Shown in pieces: positions 11,228 through 23,452 of a stretch of DNA of 64,000 bases (the first letter of the stretch is position 1; each line of letters starts with the position of its first letter). The position numbers and the translations under genes were made by a program. Under the pieces are notes generated by a model. The model was given only the letters and a program-made list of their open reading frames with translations, had not been told where the DNA came from and made no database searches. Source of the DNA: Ipomoea triloba (Eukaryota > Streptophyta > Magnoliopsida > Solanales > Convolvulaceae); contig NC_044916.1 in assembly GCF_003576645.1 (NCBI RefSeq), positions 30,687,446 through 30,751,445 on the forward strand. Direction: 5' to 3'.

Positions 11228-13003
11228 GTAATTATCGATTTTTTTTTTCCATCTAAAATTGTCGAAATTTTTTTTTTCCTGTTTGACTCCAATTGTCTAT
11301 ATTAATCGATTTTTTGTTTGTTTTTTTTTGTTTTACAGGGCGAAGTGTGCAAAGCTATTATCTGCTTAGAAATCGCCGCTTCTGGGTAAGTCTATATATG
11401 CGCAAAAATATGGAATTTGCTTATCTATACATGTGTGCATACGATTTGAGTGGGTTTGCCTTCCCGTGACTTGATGGTTGAATTTGCATTGTATGTGTTT
11501 GTGATAATGTTTGAATGGTGATGCTGAATGCAGGATGGAAGTGATATTTGATCGGCAGGCTGCAATAAGGTTGAGTGGAATGAGTGAGAAGGCCTATAAT
11601 AGATCCTTCAATTCAATGCAGAATGGCATTGGTGTCAAGTAAGTTCTTAATGTTTTCCATATTTTTAGCTGTGAATATCTGTTACTGGATGTTTGTTTGT
11701 TGCCTGAATTTGAGTTATAAATGTTAATGTGTTGCTTATTTTTGTGTAGGAATAAGCTTGATATTAGAGAATTGGCCATTCAGTTTGGGTGCATTAGGCT
11801 GATTCCTATTGTTCAGAAGGGTCTATCACTGTGAGTAATGTTATTAACTCTAGTATGCACACTGCATAATTAAAAAGCTTTGGGTTTTATATTGCAATGA
11901 TAAGTGTCCCAGAGCTATTGAATGATTAACTGATATAACCAATTAGTTGCCTTCAATTATAATATTTGAAATGTGGTTGATTTTCAGATACAAGGACCGG
12001 TTTGTTACTTCATTGCCACCATCTCGTAGGCTAAGTGCTGATTTCACTAGGCCTGTGTTCACTGCTGTAGCATTTTATTTGAGTGCTAAAAAACACAAGG
12101 TATGTCTATATTGTAATTTGTTGCTTTTGTATAACAGATCAAGATATGGGCATATGGAAATATTCAGGATATTCCTCATTTTATTTCCCTATTTGTTGTT
12201 CACAGCTGAAGGTGGACAAGGATAAGTTAATTGAACTTTGTGGAACCTCAGAATCTGAATTTGTTAGTGTAAGAACTGCTCTCTTCATTGCATTGCTGTT
12301 TAGCTCAAGGTTGTCATGTTTACTGACAGTCTCTTGTTACAGGTTTCTACTTCCATGAGGGACCTTTGCTTTGATGTTTTTGGGACCTCAAAAGAAAAGA
12401 AGGATGCCAAAGAAGTCAAGGGGAACCGAGGTAACAAGTTATTCTTGAACTGTATGAGTGTCCCAAGAAGTTAGTGCCTTTCCTATTCAAGAAAGGTTAA
12501 TATCCTTGCAAGACACAACAGTTTCTCACACCTTGGCTTCCTTGTGCAGGGTTGCTTGATGCTTTACCTGAGAAGAGAAGGATTGAGGATGGTGGCTATT
12601 CATCTGATGAGGATAAGGTGACACTCATTTCATTCTTCGACCAACACCTTATTTTGAAGTCAACTTTTTTTGCTTTTTGATACGTTGCTGCTTGAAGTTG
12701 ATGTTGTGTCTTGACAAATTTGCAGTCTTGCTACAAGAAGCGTAAGCGAATGGATGAACAAGATTATGAAAAGTGGAAGTCTGCTGTTGTTGACTCAAAT
12801 AATCCTGTCAAGGCTAAAGGTCAGACATCAATATGCTTCTGCCTTCTGGTGCTTATTTAATTTTTAAGTTATAGGATGTGATGTGTTTGCTTGTAAGCTA
12901 ATGTGAACTGCACTTTGGACCTCCAGCTCCTTTGAAGCGAACCAAGCAAGCCCGGCTCAACTTCCCGAAGAAAGTTCCTGAAACTGAAGTGGAAGCTGCA
13001 TGA
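11104..13003 (+). CDS. ORC6: Origin recognition complex subunit 6
   Basis: Ten exons splice to 284 aa: 11104-11223, 11339-11385, 11534-11638, 11750-11830, 11988-12099, 12206-12268, 12343-12430, 12550-12617, 12726-12819 and 12927-13003. Every junction is GT-AG and phases agree. ORC6 is the smallest ORC subunit and acts in the nucleus in licensing replication origins. The N-terminal MDLSDIAKKLGLS and the central KAYNRSFNSMQNGIGVK and IRELAIQFGCIRLIPIVQ segments are typical of the cyclin-box-like (TFIIB-like) helical repeats of ORC6. The C-terminus is basic and Lys/Arg-rich (KRTKQARLNFPKK), as expected for DNA contact or nuclear import. The start is supported by the conserved N-terminus and upstream E2F-like sites. 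Length matches plant homologues. Confidence 0.93.
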
Positions 13004-13329
13004 GATACATGCCCATGGCAGTGTAACTGTGTAAGAAATGAGTCAAAGGATGTTAGCATGCTTAGAGCAAGGAACCAAAAGGGTTGGTACTCATGTGTTT
13101 TGATTCATTAGGTGAAATGTAAAGTGGGAACCAAATTGCTTACCGCGCTTTACCAGTCTACTGTAAATCAAAGGAATTTTTGGGTACATGTGCTGTGAGC
13201 TGAAGATGCTTTGATGTTTCAGTTTGCTCAGTTAATCCAAATTATACACATTCAGTGTAATGTTTGTACAATAACTCTTGTTTGTTTGGATATTTATAAA
13301 AGGAAAAAAGATGTACCTTTTAGTCTTTA

Positions 13330-13515
13330 AATTATTAGATTTCAAATATGTTTGAAAGAGAAATTATCAATTTTGGTCATTGATTATTAAATTTTTTGAA
13401 TTAGGCGTATGATTATTTAATTTGTATCAAATTTGATTATTGATTATTAACATTTTCAAACTAGATGCATAATTATTCAATTTGTATTATATTTGGTCAT
13501 GCTTTTAAATTTTTT
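13330..13515. repeat. Diverged tandem units downstream of ORC6
   Basis: Two or three related AT-rich units share phrases such as TTTGGTCATTGATTATTAA and AATTTGTAT. No coding capacity is seen. It is probably decayed repeat DNA. Confidence 0.4.
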
Positions 13516-13519
13516 GGCT

Positions 13520-15180
13520 AAGTCATTGGCCATCCCCACTGTCCTCCTTCGTCTTCGACAGAAATGAAGGAGGAAGGGAGCCCTCTTTTCTTCTGTTGTC
13601 TTCGGCAGAGACAAACAGAGCTTTTCGCTAGAGACGATAGGAATGATATCCATACATGGCATCATGTAAAATAATATTAAAAAGTGTATATTAAAAATTA
13701 TATTATATGTAGCCATAGTAGATAATATGTAGATAGATAGTATGAATAATGTTGGTAATGGAAAGATAAATATATGAAGGTGATGATAGAATATGTAATC
13801 GCTAGTTGATGTATATAGAAATTTGTAAGTAATAGTGATTATAAATAAAGTTATATATTTGTATTTTTGTGTGCATTTGAAAAAAATTAAAAATAAGAAT
13901 TTTTTTTTTTTTCAAATCTCTTGTTGGATTGAAAAAACGTAAAAACAAATTTTCCACTGGAAAATGGAAAAACAATACTAAAAGGACACTTTTTGTTTTC
14001 AGTTTTTTTTTTTTAATATAATAAATAGAAAATAATTCTAGAAACAAAATTTAGCCTGGACTTTTCCTTTCAATTCAACCCATTGACGTAGTCAAAGTAA
14101 TTATATTGCTTCCCTAATCTCACCCCTGTCAGGCTGACAGGCTGTCACCAGCAACCACTTTGGTCAATTAAGGCTGTGACTGAAAACACAGAAGTCAACA
14201 TTACAAAGAGCATCGAAGGGGGTAATGGGAAAGCTCCATAGTGAGACAAATTTTGGAGGGGCAACTTCTTAGATGATTGAGAAATAATATATATATATAT
14301 AGAGAGAGTATTTGTTAGTCTTATTCAATTAAGTTGAAAGAGGCTCACATAATATAATTTATATCCTCACCAAGTACTAAGAAATCATATATAAACAAAT
14401 TAAATAATAAAATCACAATTCAAAGTATACACTAATTTATTCAGAAAATGATTCAATAGGCTATCAAACTATAGTCTAAAAAATAATTAGGCTTTTAAAT
14501 TATAAAAAATTAATTAGACACTTAAACTCATCACTTTGATGTAATTTAGAAAATAACTTATTAAATTGAAGCAATCGGCAAGTAAAATGATAATTTTTTA
14601 ACAAATACCCCGTATTTTGTATTAAAAAAAAATTAAAATAACAGTTCTCTGGCTTTTTCATTAAACACACATTTATTTATTTATTTAAATTTTTATATTA
14701 ATTTATTTGAATTAAATTATAAAATAACATTTTTATTGATTATTTAAAGGTAACCAGTAACCGACTAATAATTTAATTTCATCAAATTAACTAATTGATT
14801 TGTTTAATTGAAATTTTTTATAGTTTAAGAAATTAATTATTATTTTTTTGTTTATAGTTGAGAGTTTATTAAAGACTTTTTTTCTTCTTCTAATTTTATT
14901 GAAAAAATGTACTAATAAATAAAATGATTTAAATATTAGAGGTGGACTGGTCTAGGTCAACTTTGTGAACCGGCCCATTGGATTAGCTGCTGATTCTCAT
15001 CGTCAAACATTGACAACCTGGACAAAAAGGTCCCGATAAACTTACGACGAAAATGCTTTTTGATCGCCTTTCGCGACGGCTCTCTCTTGGCTTTCAATTG
15101 TGCCACGTTTTCGGCAGTCTCAAAAATATCTACCAACAACTGTCAGTTGATCGTATCAAGGGCGATAATATATATGACTA
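13520..15180. other. Intergenic region between ORC6 and the sphingolipid hydroxylase
   Basis: Mostly very AT-rich. The part at about 14455-14870 has weakly inverted ends (an ATAGTTTGATAG-like phrase and its inverse), suggesting a worn inverted-repeat element. A short GC-richer stretch at 14945-15145 shows no recognisable protein. No gene called. Confidence 0.4.
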
Positions 15181-15346
15181 TTGACTAACAACAACTAACT
15201 CCATACTATTATTATTTTTTTCTCTGCATCCAAAGCTTCGTATCAATCAATCCTAATTTACTGTATACTCATCTTTTTCTAACAATTTGTTGACCTGAAA
15301 CCCTAGTTATTGTGTCTGTTTGAGCGGAGAGTATACAGGGATTGTG

Positions 15347-18300
15347 ATGGAGCACGTTTCGGATGAATTGCTGGGGACGTTTGTGCCTATAGTGGTGTAT
15401 TGGCTGTACTCAGGACTGTATTCGTTGCTGGGGGGTTTGGAGGATTACAGGTTGCACTCGAAGAAAGATGAAGATGAGAAGAACTTAGTTAGTAAGATGG
15501 AAGTTGTGAAAGGTGTGATTCTCCAACAGGCTGTGCAGGCAGTTGTTGCCACCATCCTCTTCGCGGTATGCTTCAATTCTCATTCTCTTTTTTCTTTTTT
15601 GGTAGTGGGGCCCGAGTGAATGAATTTGATGAAATTTTTCTGTGCTGATATTATTGTTACTTACTCGTGAAGGATTTTTTTTTCCTTTTCTGGTTTGCCT
15701 ATGACTATTTGGTATTATCATAGATATCTGCTGATGTGTTAATGACGAATATAGGCTTTGTTCATATGATTGATAGAAATATGCTTTAAGAGGTGTTGAA
15801 GTGATTTATTTCCTTGTTTGGACCTAATCCACGGAATAGGAGTGTGAGAGGAGGGATTATAGGTAATTAGTCAGTAAGATAGTGGATGAAACAATTTTTT
15901 TCCTAAATTTGCCCCTACATTACATATATATGATATATCAAGCTTTTAATGGTTTCGGTAATGTTTTTGAAATGTTCAATAAGTTACACCCAAGGTATAT
16001 TAGTTGTTTCTTTTAGTTATAGGTGGTTTTTGGTTGGTTTGATTTATCACATCCAATCAACGGTAGTTTTTTTTCTTTTACTTTATTTAGGTGCAACTTA
16101 CTTGGGGGCCTTGCAGCATAATTGCAGAAACCCACAGGACTATTTAAATTTTAGGGCATCAAGTATAAAGTTATTGCATTGAGGCAACAAGGATAATAGT
16201 GTGGTTAATGAGTTTTGTGTCATATGGGGAACATTGAAGAAAGTACCTCTATAGGAATTAGGAATATAAATTAGCTTGATCAATTATGTGTCTGTAGCTG
16301 ATTTGTGAAAGTGGCTGTTTCCAAGGGCTGTTGTTTTGGCCAACAACATGCCTTTCTTGTTTTCATTGTCTATGTGGTTTTGCTAATATCAGGCAGAGTT
16401 GCTGAATCTTGAGGTAATGATTTGTGGCTAATACCAATTTAGGGCCCTGTCCATTACAGAAATTTTACAAATCAAGATTTTGAAGAACTGTGCTAAGACC
16501 TTGGTCTAAGGAACTTTCGATTCTTTGTTTAGCTGTAGGATAGGGCCCTCCTTCCCATATTGCTTATCATTCCTTTGGACTTTGGAGTCTTTTTTATTCT
16601 GCATATTTCACAGATCAGAAAGAAGTTGCCAGCTTAAGATAGGGGTAGAATGAGTATAAGATTGTGTACAGTTGAGATGGCAATATAATGAGTTTCTAGT
16701 TTATGTGTTTTATGGAATTAAAAGTTGTATTTATTTCCTAAACTGAATAGGACCTCTCTGTGCCAAATATCCTGCCAGCTTTTATTAGACATTTTTTAAT
16801 TTACTATCCAATAAATTAATCTTTCTTTATTAAAACATAAATGAATGGGATAAGCATTATGAAAATGTGTAAGTGATTGGCTCAAAATGTGGCTTTAGAT
16901 AGACCTGCATTTCAAAATGTTGGCTTTCTGAAAGATGAAGCTGCATTAACAAAAAGCATCTTTCCAACCTGTTCTTGTCTTTATTTTTTTTTTTTTTTGA
17001 AAAACCTGTTCTTGTCTAAGCAGAATACTTTACAAGCACTAGACCCAGGGCTTCCTTCATAAAACTGCAGCAGTTACTGCCTGAAACTTACAGTGTTTAC
17101 TGGCCCACTCACCAGCAACCAGCTGGCCCAAATCACATAAACAGGTGGTAGTGTTCTAGAGTTAGTCTTCAAAGCTTAAAAGAAAGTCATACAAGTCAAA
17201 AACTTGTGTCTGTGAGAAGAGAGTTTTAGAGGGGAGATTAAGTCCCTTTTCATTTCTTCATATGCTATGTTTCTTTTTGTTCCCATGCTTGACTTTTGTT
17301 GAGAGAGAGAGGGAGAGGAGTTTATTTTTGGGAACTATGGAGTTAGAAAAGAAAAGAAAGCTAAAGGAGCATTTGAGATTAATGAAATATGAGTGGCATT
17401 CATAAGACACATTTAAGGAATAAAACTTGCTAAACGCCTAAACTGCATTTACAAAGTTCACTTTTGCTGAATATCTATTATTGAAAATGTGATCTGAGAG
17501 TAAGGAAATATGAGTAGATTCAGAAGATGCATTTAAGGAATGGAGCTTGCTAAACTGCATTTACAAAGTGCACTTTTGCAGAATATCTACTATTGAAATG
17601 TGAAAGTTTCATATTTGAAAACTCACTTATATAAAAAAGTTGCATATTGTATTAGCTTTTGGTAAAACGCTTCCAAATCATTATATTTCAGTAAAAGTTC
17701 TCTCATCATAAGATTCTTAAATCATCATTGCACATATATTTTTTGTGGTGTAAATGTGTAATAGAGAATTCCTAACTATTTGCTGGCTTCTACAATAGGA
17801 TGGAACATATATTGCTCCCTGGTGGTCCTTTTTTGTATAGTGTAGTGAAGGATTGTCACCCCTTGGTGCCTTATAATAAAGTTATATACTCACCTATCAA
17901 AGAGAATGATCTAACGAGTGAAAAATCAATACTTGAGAGCGATTTTAGGTATACCAAATGAAAGTTCAACTGCATTATGCCACAGTTAAAAGCTTCTAAG
18001 GCTATATGCAATTCGATCACATATTATAATTTAGTCATCGCTTTTGATGAGTACTTTAATTTGTGTGAAAGTTTTACCTTAATGGTTGTTTCATTTGTTT
18101 GACATTTCATTCAATGTACGTTTTGGTTTTAACTTTTAACATAAGTAAGGTAATTTTCCTAATTCCTGATAGTCTTAATGGCCATAGTGAAATTTCTTGT
18201 TCTGGCTCTTGTATCAGTTTTTACATTTAATATCTCAGGTGTGGGAACATAATGCAACTGAATAATGAGGAGTTGATTTACTCCTTTTCTAAGCTACACA

Positions 18301-19158
18301 TGTGATTATGCTGAGTCTATTTGGATAGTCCAAGAAATTGATTTTATTCCCTTTTTGTTGCACTGTGTTGATGCAATTAAAAAAAACACAAAGGAAACAA
18401 ACTTGACCTATCAAAAACTTCATTTAATATGGAACATAAAATACTTCTTAGTCGGGGACTACTATACCTTGTTTTGGTGCATGACTTCATTAACAAGTCT
18501 TGCACCTCTGTCACTTTGTTAGTCATCTGCTTTTCATGTGTCAACTTTTTGTGTCGTATATGGTGCTTTCAATTCTTATCTCTAGACATCTGTTTCTGTG
18601 CAGGTCACTGCAAATGATAGTGAGACTGTCCTAGATCAGCAGGCATCAGGTCTTGTTCTTGCAAGGCAATTTATTGTTGCTATGGTGGTGTTAGATACGT
18701 GGCAATATTTTATGCACAGGTACATGCACCAAAACAAGTTTTTGTATCGACACATCCATTCTCAGCATCATCGACTTATTGTCCCGTATGCTTTTGGAGC
18801 TCTATACAATCATCCTCTAGAGGGACTTATTCTTGATACCGTTGGTGGTGCTATGGCTTTCCTTGCCTCGGGCATGTCTCCTCGAGTTTCAATTTTCTTT
18901 TTCTCCTTTGCTACTGTCAAGACTGTTGATGATCACTGTGGACTATGGTTGCCAGGGAATCTATTCCAAACCTTCTTTAAGAATAACTCAGCTTACCATG
19001 ACATTCATCACCAGTTATATGGCACAAAGTACAACTTTTCACAACCTTTCTTTGTAACATGGGATAGAATACTTGGCACTTACATGCCTTACGAAGTAGA
19101 GCGGAGAGCAGATGGGGGTTTCGAAGCTAGGCCTACTAAAGATTGCAACAACGAATAA
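15347..19158 (+). CDS. SBH: Sphingoid-base C4-hydroxylase (SBH1/SBH2-like)
   Basis: Two exons, 15347-15565 and 18604-19158, separated by a 3.04-kb intron, encode 257 aa; Arabidopsis SBH1 and SBH2 are about this size. The enzyme is a di-iron, ER-membrane member of the fatty-acid hydroxylase superfamily that adds the C4 hydroxyl to dihydrosphingosine, giving the phytosphingosine-type bases of plant ceramides. The histidine clusters are visible and intact: HRYMH (111-115), HSQHH (125-129) and HDIHH (205-209), with the accompanying DDHCGLWLP (182-190). The N-terminal LGTFVPIVVYWLYSGLYSLL segment is a probable membrane helix. The start is the ATG of MEHVSDELLGTF; in-frame sequence upstream has no ATG. 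The phase-0 intron holds a diverged tandem duplication. Confidence 0.95.
17384..17602. repeat. Diverged tandem duplication inside the SBH intron
   Basis: Two units of about 100 bp (about 17384-17491 and 17507-17602) share AATATGAGT, CATTTAAGGAAT and CTGCATTTACAAAGT and end in TATTGAAA and ATGTG. They differ by scattered substitutions and a small indel, so this is real and fairly old, unlike the exact assembly duplicates. Confidence 0.75.
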
Positions 19159-19299
19159 CAAGGCCCATTTTAATTGTTTCTCACAGAATATTTTGCTTCT
19201 CAGACATTTGATGACATTTTCAGTTTGTATATATAATATATCTATATATTTGCATATATTGTTGTATATTTAGTTGTTCTTTGTTTAGTGTGTTTGAAA

Positions 19300-19307
19300 T
19301 TAATAAA
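19300..19307 (+). terminator. Candidate poly(A) signal of SBH
   Basis: AATAAA lies about 140 bp after the stop codon and is followed by a T-rich stretch, a plausible plant polyadenylation region. Confidence 0.4.
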
Positions 19308-19329
19308 GGAGTTCAGTTTAGAGCTTGAC

Positions 19330-21341
19330 ATTTGATCCCTGTGTTTCTATTTTTTTTTTCTTTTTCTTTTTCCTTTCATCTATTTATATCCAAGAAGACT
19401 TTTTTTGAGTTGGCTTGGAAATGTGTGTTCTCAGGGGTGTGGATGTGGCTCTATTTTTCACACCTCACCTTCCTTATTAAACCATCTGCTTAGCTGTAAT
19501 GGCCTTTGATTCAATGAAGGACCATTCTCATTAATGGATGGAACTTTAATTTTCTTTCAAACCAATATGCTTGCATCTTATCTGTTCTACATTAATTACC
19601 AAGATGTTTGCCCAAGACAATGAAAGGCTATCTATCTAATCAATTGAGAGGCTATCTATATAATAAAGTGATTCCTCATTGTTTTTTAAATATGCAATAT
19701 TTAACAATTAAATATGTATATATACCTGGTAAATTTTATAAAATCAACAAAAAAGTTAAAATTTAAATCTAAATAGTAAAAGCTAGACCTTTAAGTAGTA
19801 AAAAGTGAGCTACTAAACCAAATAAAATAAAAAACACAGTCATAAGCTCTAAAATTGAACCCCTAGATGTAACGCATTTTCGTATTTTTGTAAGTACAAT
19901 ATTTTAATACTAAATATGCATAATGTTAATATTAAATGTCAAACTATTAATACTAAATGTACAAACTTGAAAAAGTATGAGAATTGTAAATTTTAAATAG
20001 TAAAATTGTTGATAATTACGAAAATGCATGCAACCATTTGTTTTTCTCCTTAATTTGATATGATCCATTCGATTTTTTTTTTCAAATGTAAGACTGAGAT
20101 TGGTGACTTTACTTCAATTTTTTTTAAAAAATATATTAATAAGTTTAGCAAGTTTAAACGAGTTTTGTGCATATCGTGTCAACACGACCCGAAACATGTT
20201 AACAAAACATGTCTATCGTGTCAACTTGTTTACAAATCGATTCGTGTTTGTGGTAAGGATTTCAACCCATTAACCTTAAAGTCCAGACCAAGAATGTCAA
20301 CCTCGGGGTTATCCTAGGAGGGTTGGGTTGGTCTAGACGGGTTGAGGATATGAGAAGATCAGAAGGGGTCGGGTCAAAGAAATGGAGCTAACTCAACATT
20401 TGGGTCACATGGGGGTTGTGGCACTATTAAAGGAGTCGTTAAATTTACACCCATGTCACATGAGATGTTATTAAAAAAGCAATTAAACTTCTTTTATAAA
20501 TAGGTCAATAATCATTGTATTGTAGGACATATTTTGTCTCATTCACAAACCTAATTTTGTAATCTCAAAACAATATTTACCAAATATAGCGAGTCTTTAT
20601 CTCATTTCTTTTTACATTAATCGATTTTCCTTTTATAGTTATCTTGGAGTAAATTTTCTCCCTTAAATATATATTCTTATTAAATGACCCCACATACTCA
20701 CAACTACTCAAAATTAGGTCTCAGGGTTCATTTGCTTTTATGCCTTTTATAGTCACCATAGGTCTTGGTTTGCTTCTCCAGTCCGGTGGTACCAACAACA
20801 TGGTTTGTCATTTGTGGTCACCGGACGGCGAAGTGGGCAGATCGGCAGTCAATTAATCAGTCTCTGACTCTAAAGAAAACAACATGATACATGCATATGT
20901 TAACTGGACAAACTTTTTCCTTTTTTGGTACCATAACTTTTTAATACTTTATAATCAGATTGATTCTGACTAATATAAAGTTTAAGTTAGTGTTGAAAGT
21001 TGAGAAAATTTTCTTGAAATTTATTCATTCATAAAGTTGAAATTATATACTTTAGTTAATGGAATAAGTTGTGAATATGATGCAACACACACACATGCCA
21101 GCTAGTAATGTGTTTTGCTTTTAGTAGACTTTTCTTTAATTAGGTGGTGGCATAAGCCTGAGGCTGAGGTCTTGTCAATTTTTGGATTTTAGTTACCTTT
21201 GTATATATTTTCACTATTTTTTGAAGTTGTAGTAGTGTTCTTCATTTCCTACATTATTGACGTCGTTTTGGCAACCACCTTTGATGCCGACATCCTGTAT
21301 GCCCTTTTGTTTAAGTGTGATATACTCATATGTATTCTGTA
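19330..21341. other. Intergenic region with possible LTR-retroelement debris
   Basis: No intact gene. The stretch at about 20380-20830 has retroelement-LTR-like features: a TATAAATAG box near 20498 and, further on, GGTGGTACCAACAACATGG, which recalls a primer-binding region after an LTR. No gag or pol frame follows, so this would be a fragment. The rest is AT-rich with nothing recognisable. Confidence 0.35.
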
Positions 21342-21349
21342 TTTATAAG

Positions 21350-21729
21350 CAAGGTTGTAAAAATCCTGCCTAGACGCCGATTAATCCGCCTAGCGCTGCC
21401 TAGACCGGTTAGACGCTGACCGTCTAGGCTTCTTAAGCGCCGACTAGGTTGTCTAGTTGACTGATTAGCTTTTGTTCCTTCCTTTTTAAATGGGATATTT
21501 CACTTAAAACGATATCATTTTGAGCAAAATAACTTGAATTGTTCAAACTAGATTAATATTTAATATTTTAATATTAACTATTAAAGTATTAAATAATTTA
21601 TAATTATCAAGTCTTGAATAATTAAAAAAATTTAACAAATTATTAAAAATAAAAAAGTACACGGGCGCCTAGGTGCCGATTAATCCCTGCTTAGGCGCTC
21701 CTGAGTGCCTAGCGATTTTTTCAACCATG
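21350..21729. mobile_element. hAT-type MITE with perfect 8-bp target duplication
   Basis: The element begins CAAGGTTGTAAAAATC and ends with the inverse of CATGGTTGAAAAAATC. It is flanked by TTTATAAG on both sides (21342-21349 and 21730-21737). An exact 8-bp duplication and CA..G termini are characteristic of hAT elements. The 380-bp body is dominated by GCCTAG/CTAGGC-type inverted subrepeats near both ends and an AT-rich core, with no coding capacity. Confidence 0.88.
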
Positions 21730-21737
21730 TTTATAAG

Positions 21738-23452
21738 TGAATTTACTTTGCAAGAAAAAAGAAAGAAGTGAAATTACTATGGTATAGATTAATTATCAAA
21801 GTTATTTGACTTTTCTAATGAAGTCATGAGTTAAATTTGAAATGTTTTATTGTGCGGCATTATTATTTAAAATTTTTTTAAAAAATTGATATGACAAGAT
21901 CTTGTATATTGAAGAGTTAATTGTCATATTTGACAATTAGTGGAATAAGGCAAGTAATGATTATAAGCGCCACAAGTATTAAGGCCGGGTTGATCCCTAC
22001 CTTTCAAATATTGCATGCCTTTGTGCCCATACGCGACACGACAATCTATTATGTATGCGTACTTCATAGGTAGGTTGTTGTTCTGTTAACTCAAACCTAA
22101 ATGAAATGCATCAGGGTCTTCGGTCTGACTACATATATATATATGTTAGTTACTCTGTTCACTCACACCTAAAAATGAATGTTCTTCTTTTTTCTTTTTA
22201 GGGTACACTAATAATACATGATTCTTTATGAAAGTTTTTGGATAACGATGGAAACTTGCAGCTATTACCTATAGTGTAGAAGATGTTGAGCATAAATAAT
22301 ATATAACATAAATGTGCAGTCTAATTATCAGTTTAGACTTTTAGTTGAGATAGAGCACATGCTTCAATTTGATAATAAAAAAAAAGATAATAAAAAAAAA
22401 AAGATGGTCCACTTGTTGCTTGTAATGTTGTGATTAAGGTGATGAGTTAAAATTTTCTGTAGCTTTAATTTAATTTATTTGTGTTTTTGTGTAGGCATTA
22501 TATGATGGGACATGTATGGATGGGATCCTTACATGTTTGTGTAGGGTAGGTATCTGTGATAATGAAGGTGGTTAGCCAAGCCTGAGTTGTGATCGGAAAA
22601 TTGTGACTCTCATGAAACCAGCGAGCTACCTTACAAGACATTCTTAGCTTACATTGTTTTCATCATCAATGGTGGTGTCCCCATTCTCCTATTTCAGATG
22701 TCTGCTACATCTGTCCCTTTTAAGCTTTCATGGGTGGGAGAGAAGAGAATTAATGGTGGACTAGAATAGGCATCTCACTGTCATTATCTGACAAAACAGA
22801 AATGTGCAGTGGATCAATACAAAACATTATTCACTCTAATACTATGTTTTGCAGTCTCAGAGAAAGCTCTAATGGCAGAATCTCAATCACTGGCTCAGCC
22901 TAGATTCAATGCTATTATTGCCTGAGCTAATCAGAGAACTTTGGGTTACTATTAGAATGGCAAAATTTCAAGATTTTGTGGATTTAAAACTGTTCTTTCA
23001 ATAGTGTTTTCCAAATTGAAGCTTTTAGTTTGTTCTGATGTTTTGTTTCTGTTGGGCGGAGGCTAGTGAGGATCAAGTCCAACACCAGGTGACTAGGGGA
23101 TTGCTGGGTAGAGGTAGGAAGGATTAAGTCTAACACTCTGACATTCAAAAATGTGGTGATATAAAGAAATAAAGTTACGTTTTCACTACTAGCTATAACT
23201 TTTGGCATTAAATGGTAAGCAAGAGTTAGATGGGAAAGGTAAGTGGAGATTTTGTATCCATATATGGTATGATTCCTAAAAATGGAGAACAGAAGTTTGG
23301 GCTTTTTCAGTGTTTAGCCAAATGCATACATCCAAAACAGCAGAACTATGGACAAAGAAGATGCTCACAGAGTCCATATCCATACACACATGAAATGGAC
23401 TCTTTTTATTCATGGAAATTCAGTTTCTGAGAAGTGAAATCTACATATATAT
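21738..23452. other. Intergenic region 3' of PKS
   Basis: No gene recognised. It includes TA-rich and poly-A tracts (near 22378-22402). A small imperfect repeat of the phrase GGATCAAGTCCAACACC lies near 23071 and 23121. The right end probably includes the PKS 3'UTR. Confidence 0.4.

Noticed and set aside
14957..15139. 60-codon minus-strand frame upstream of SBH
   Set aside because: The composition looks gene-like, but no family was recognised and it has no conserved neighbours or splice partners.
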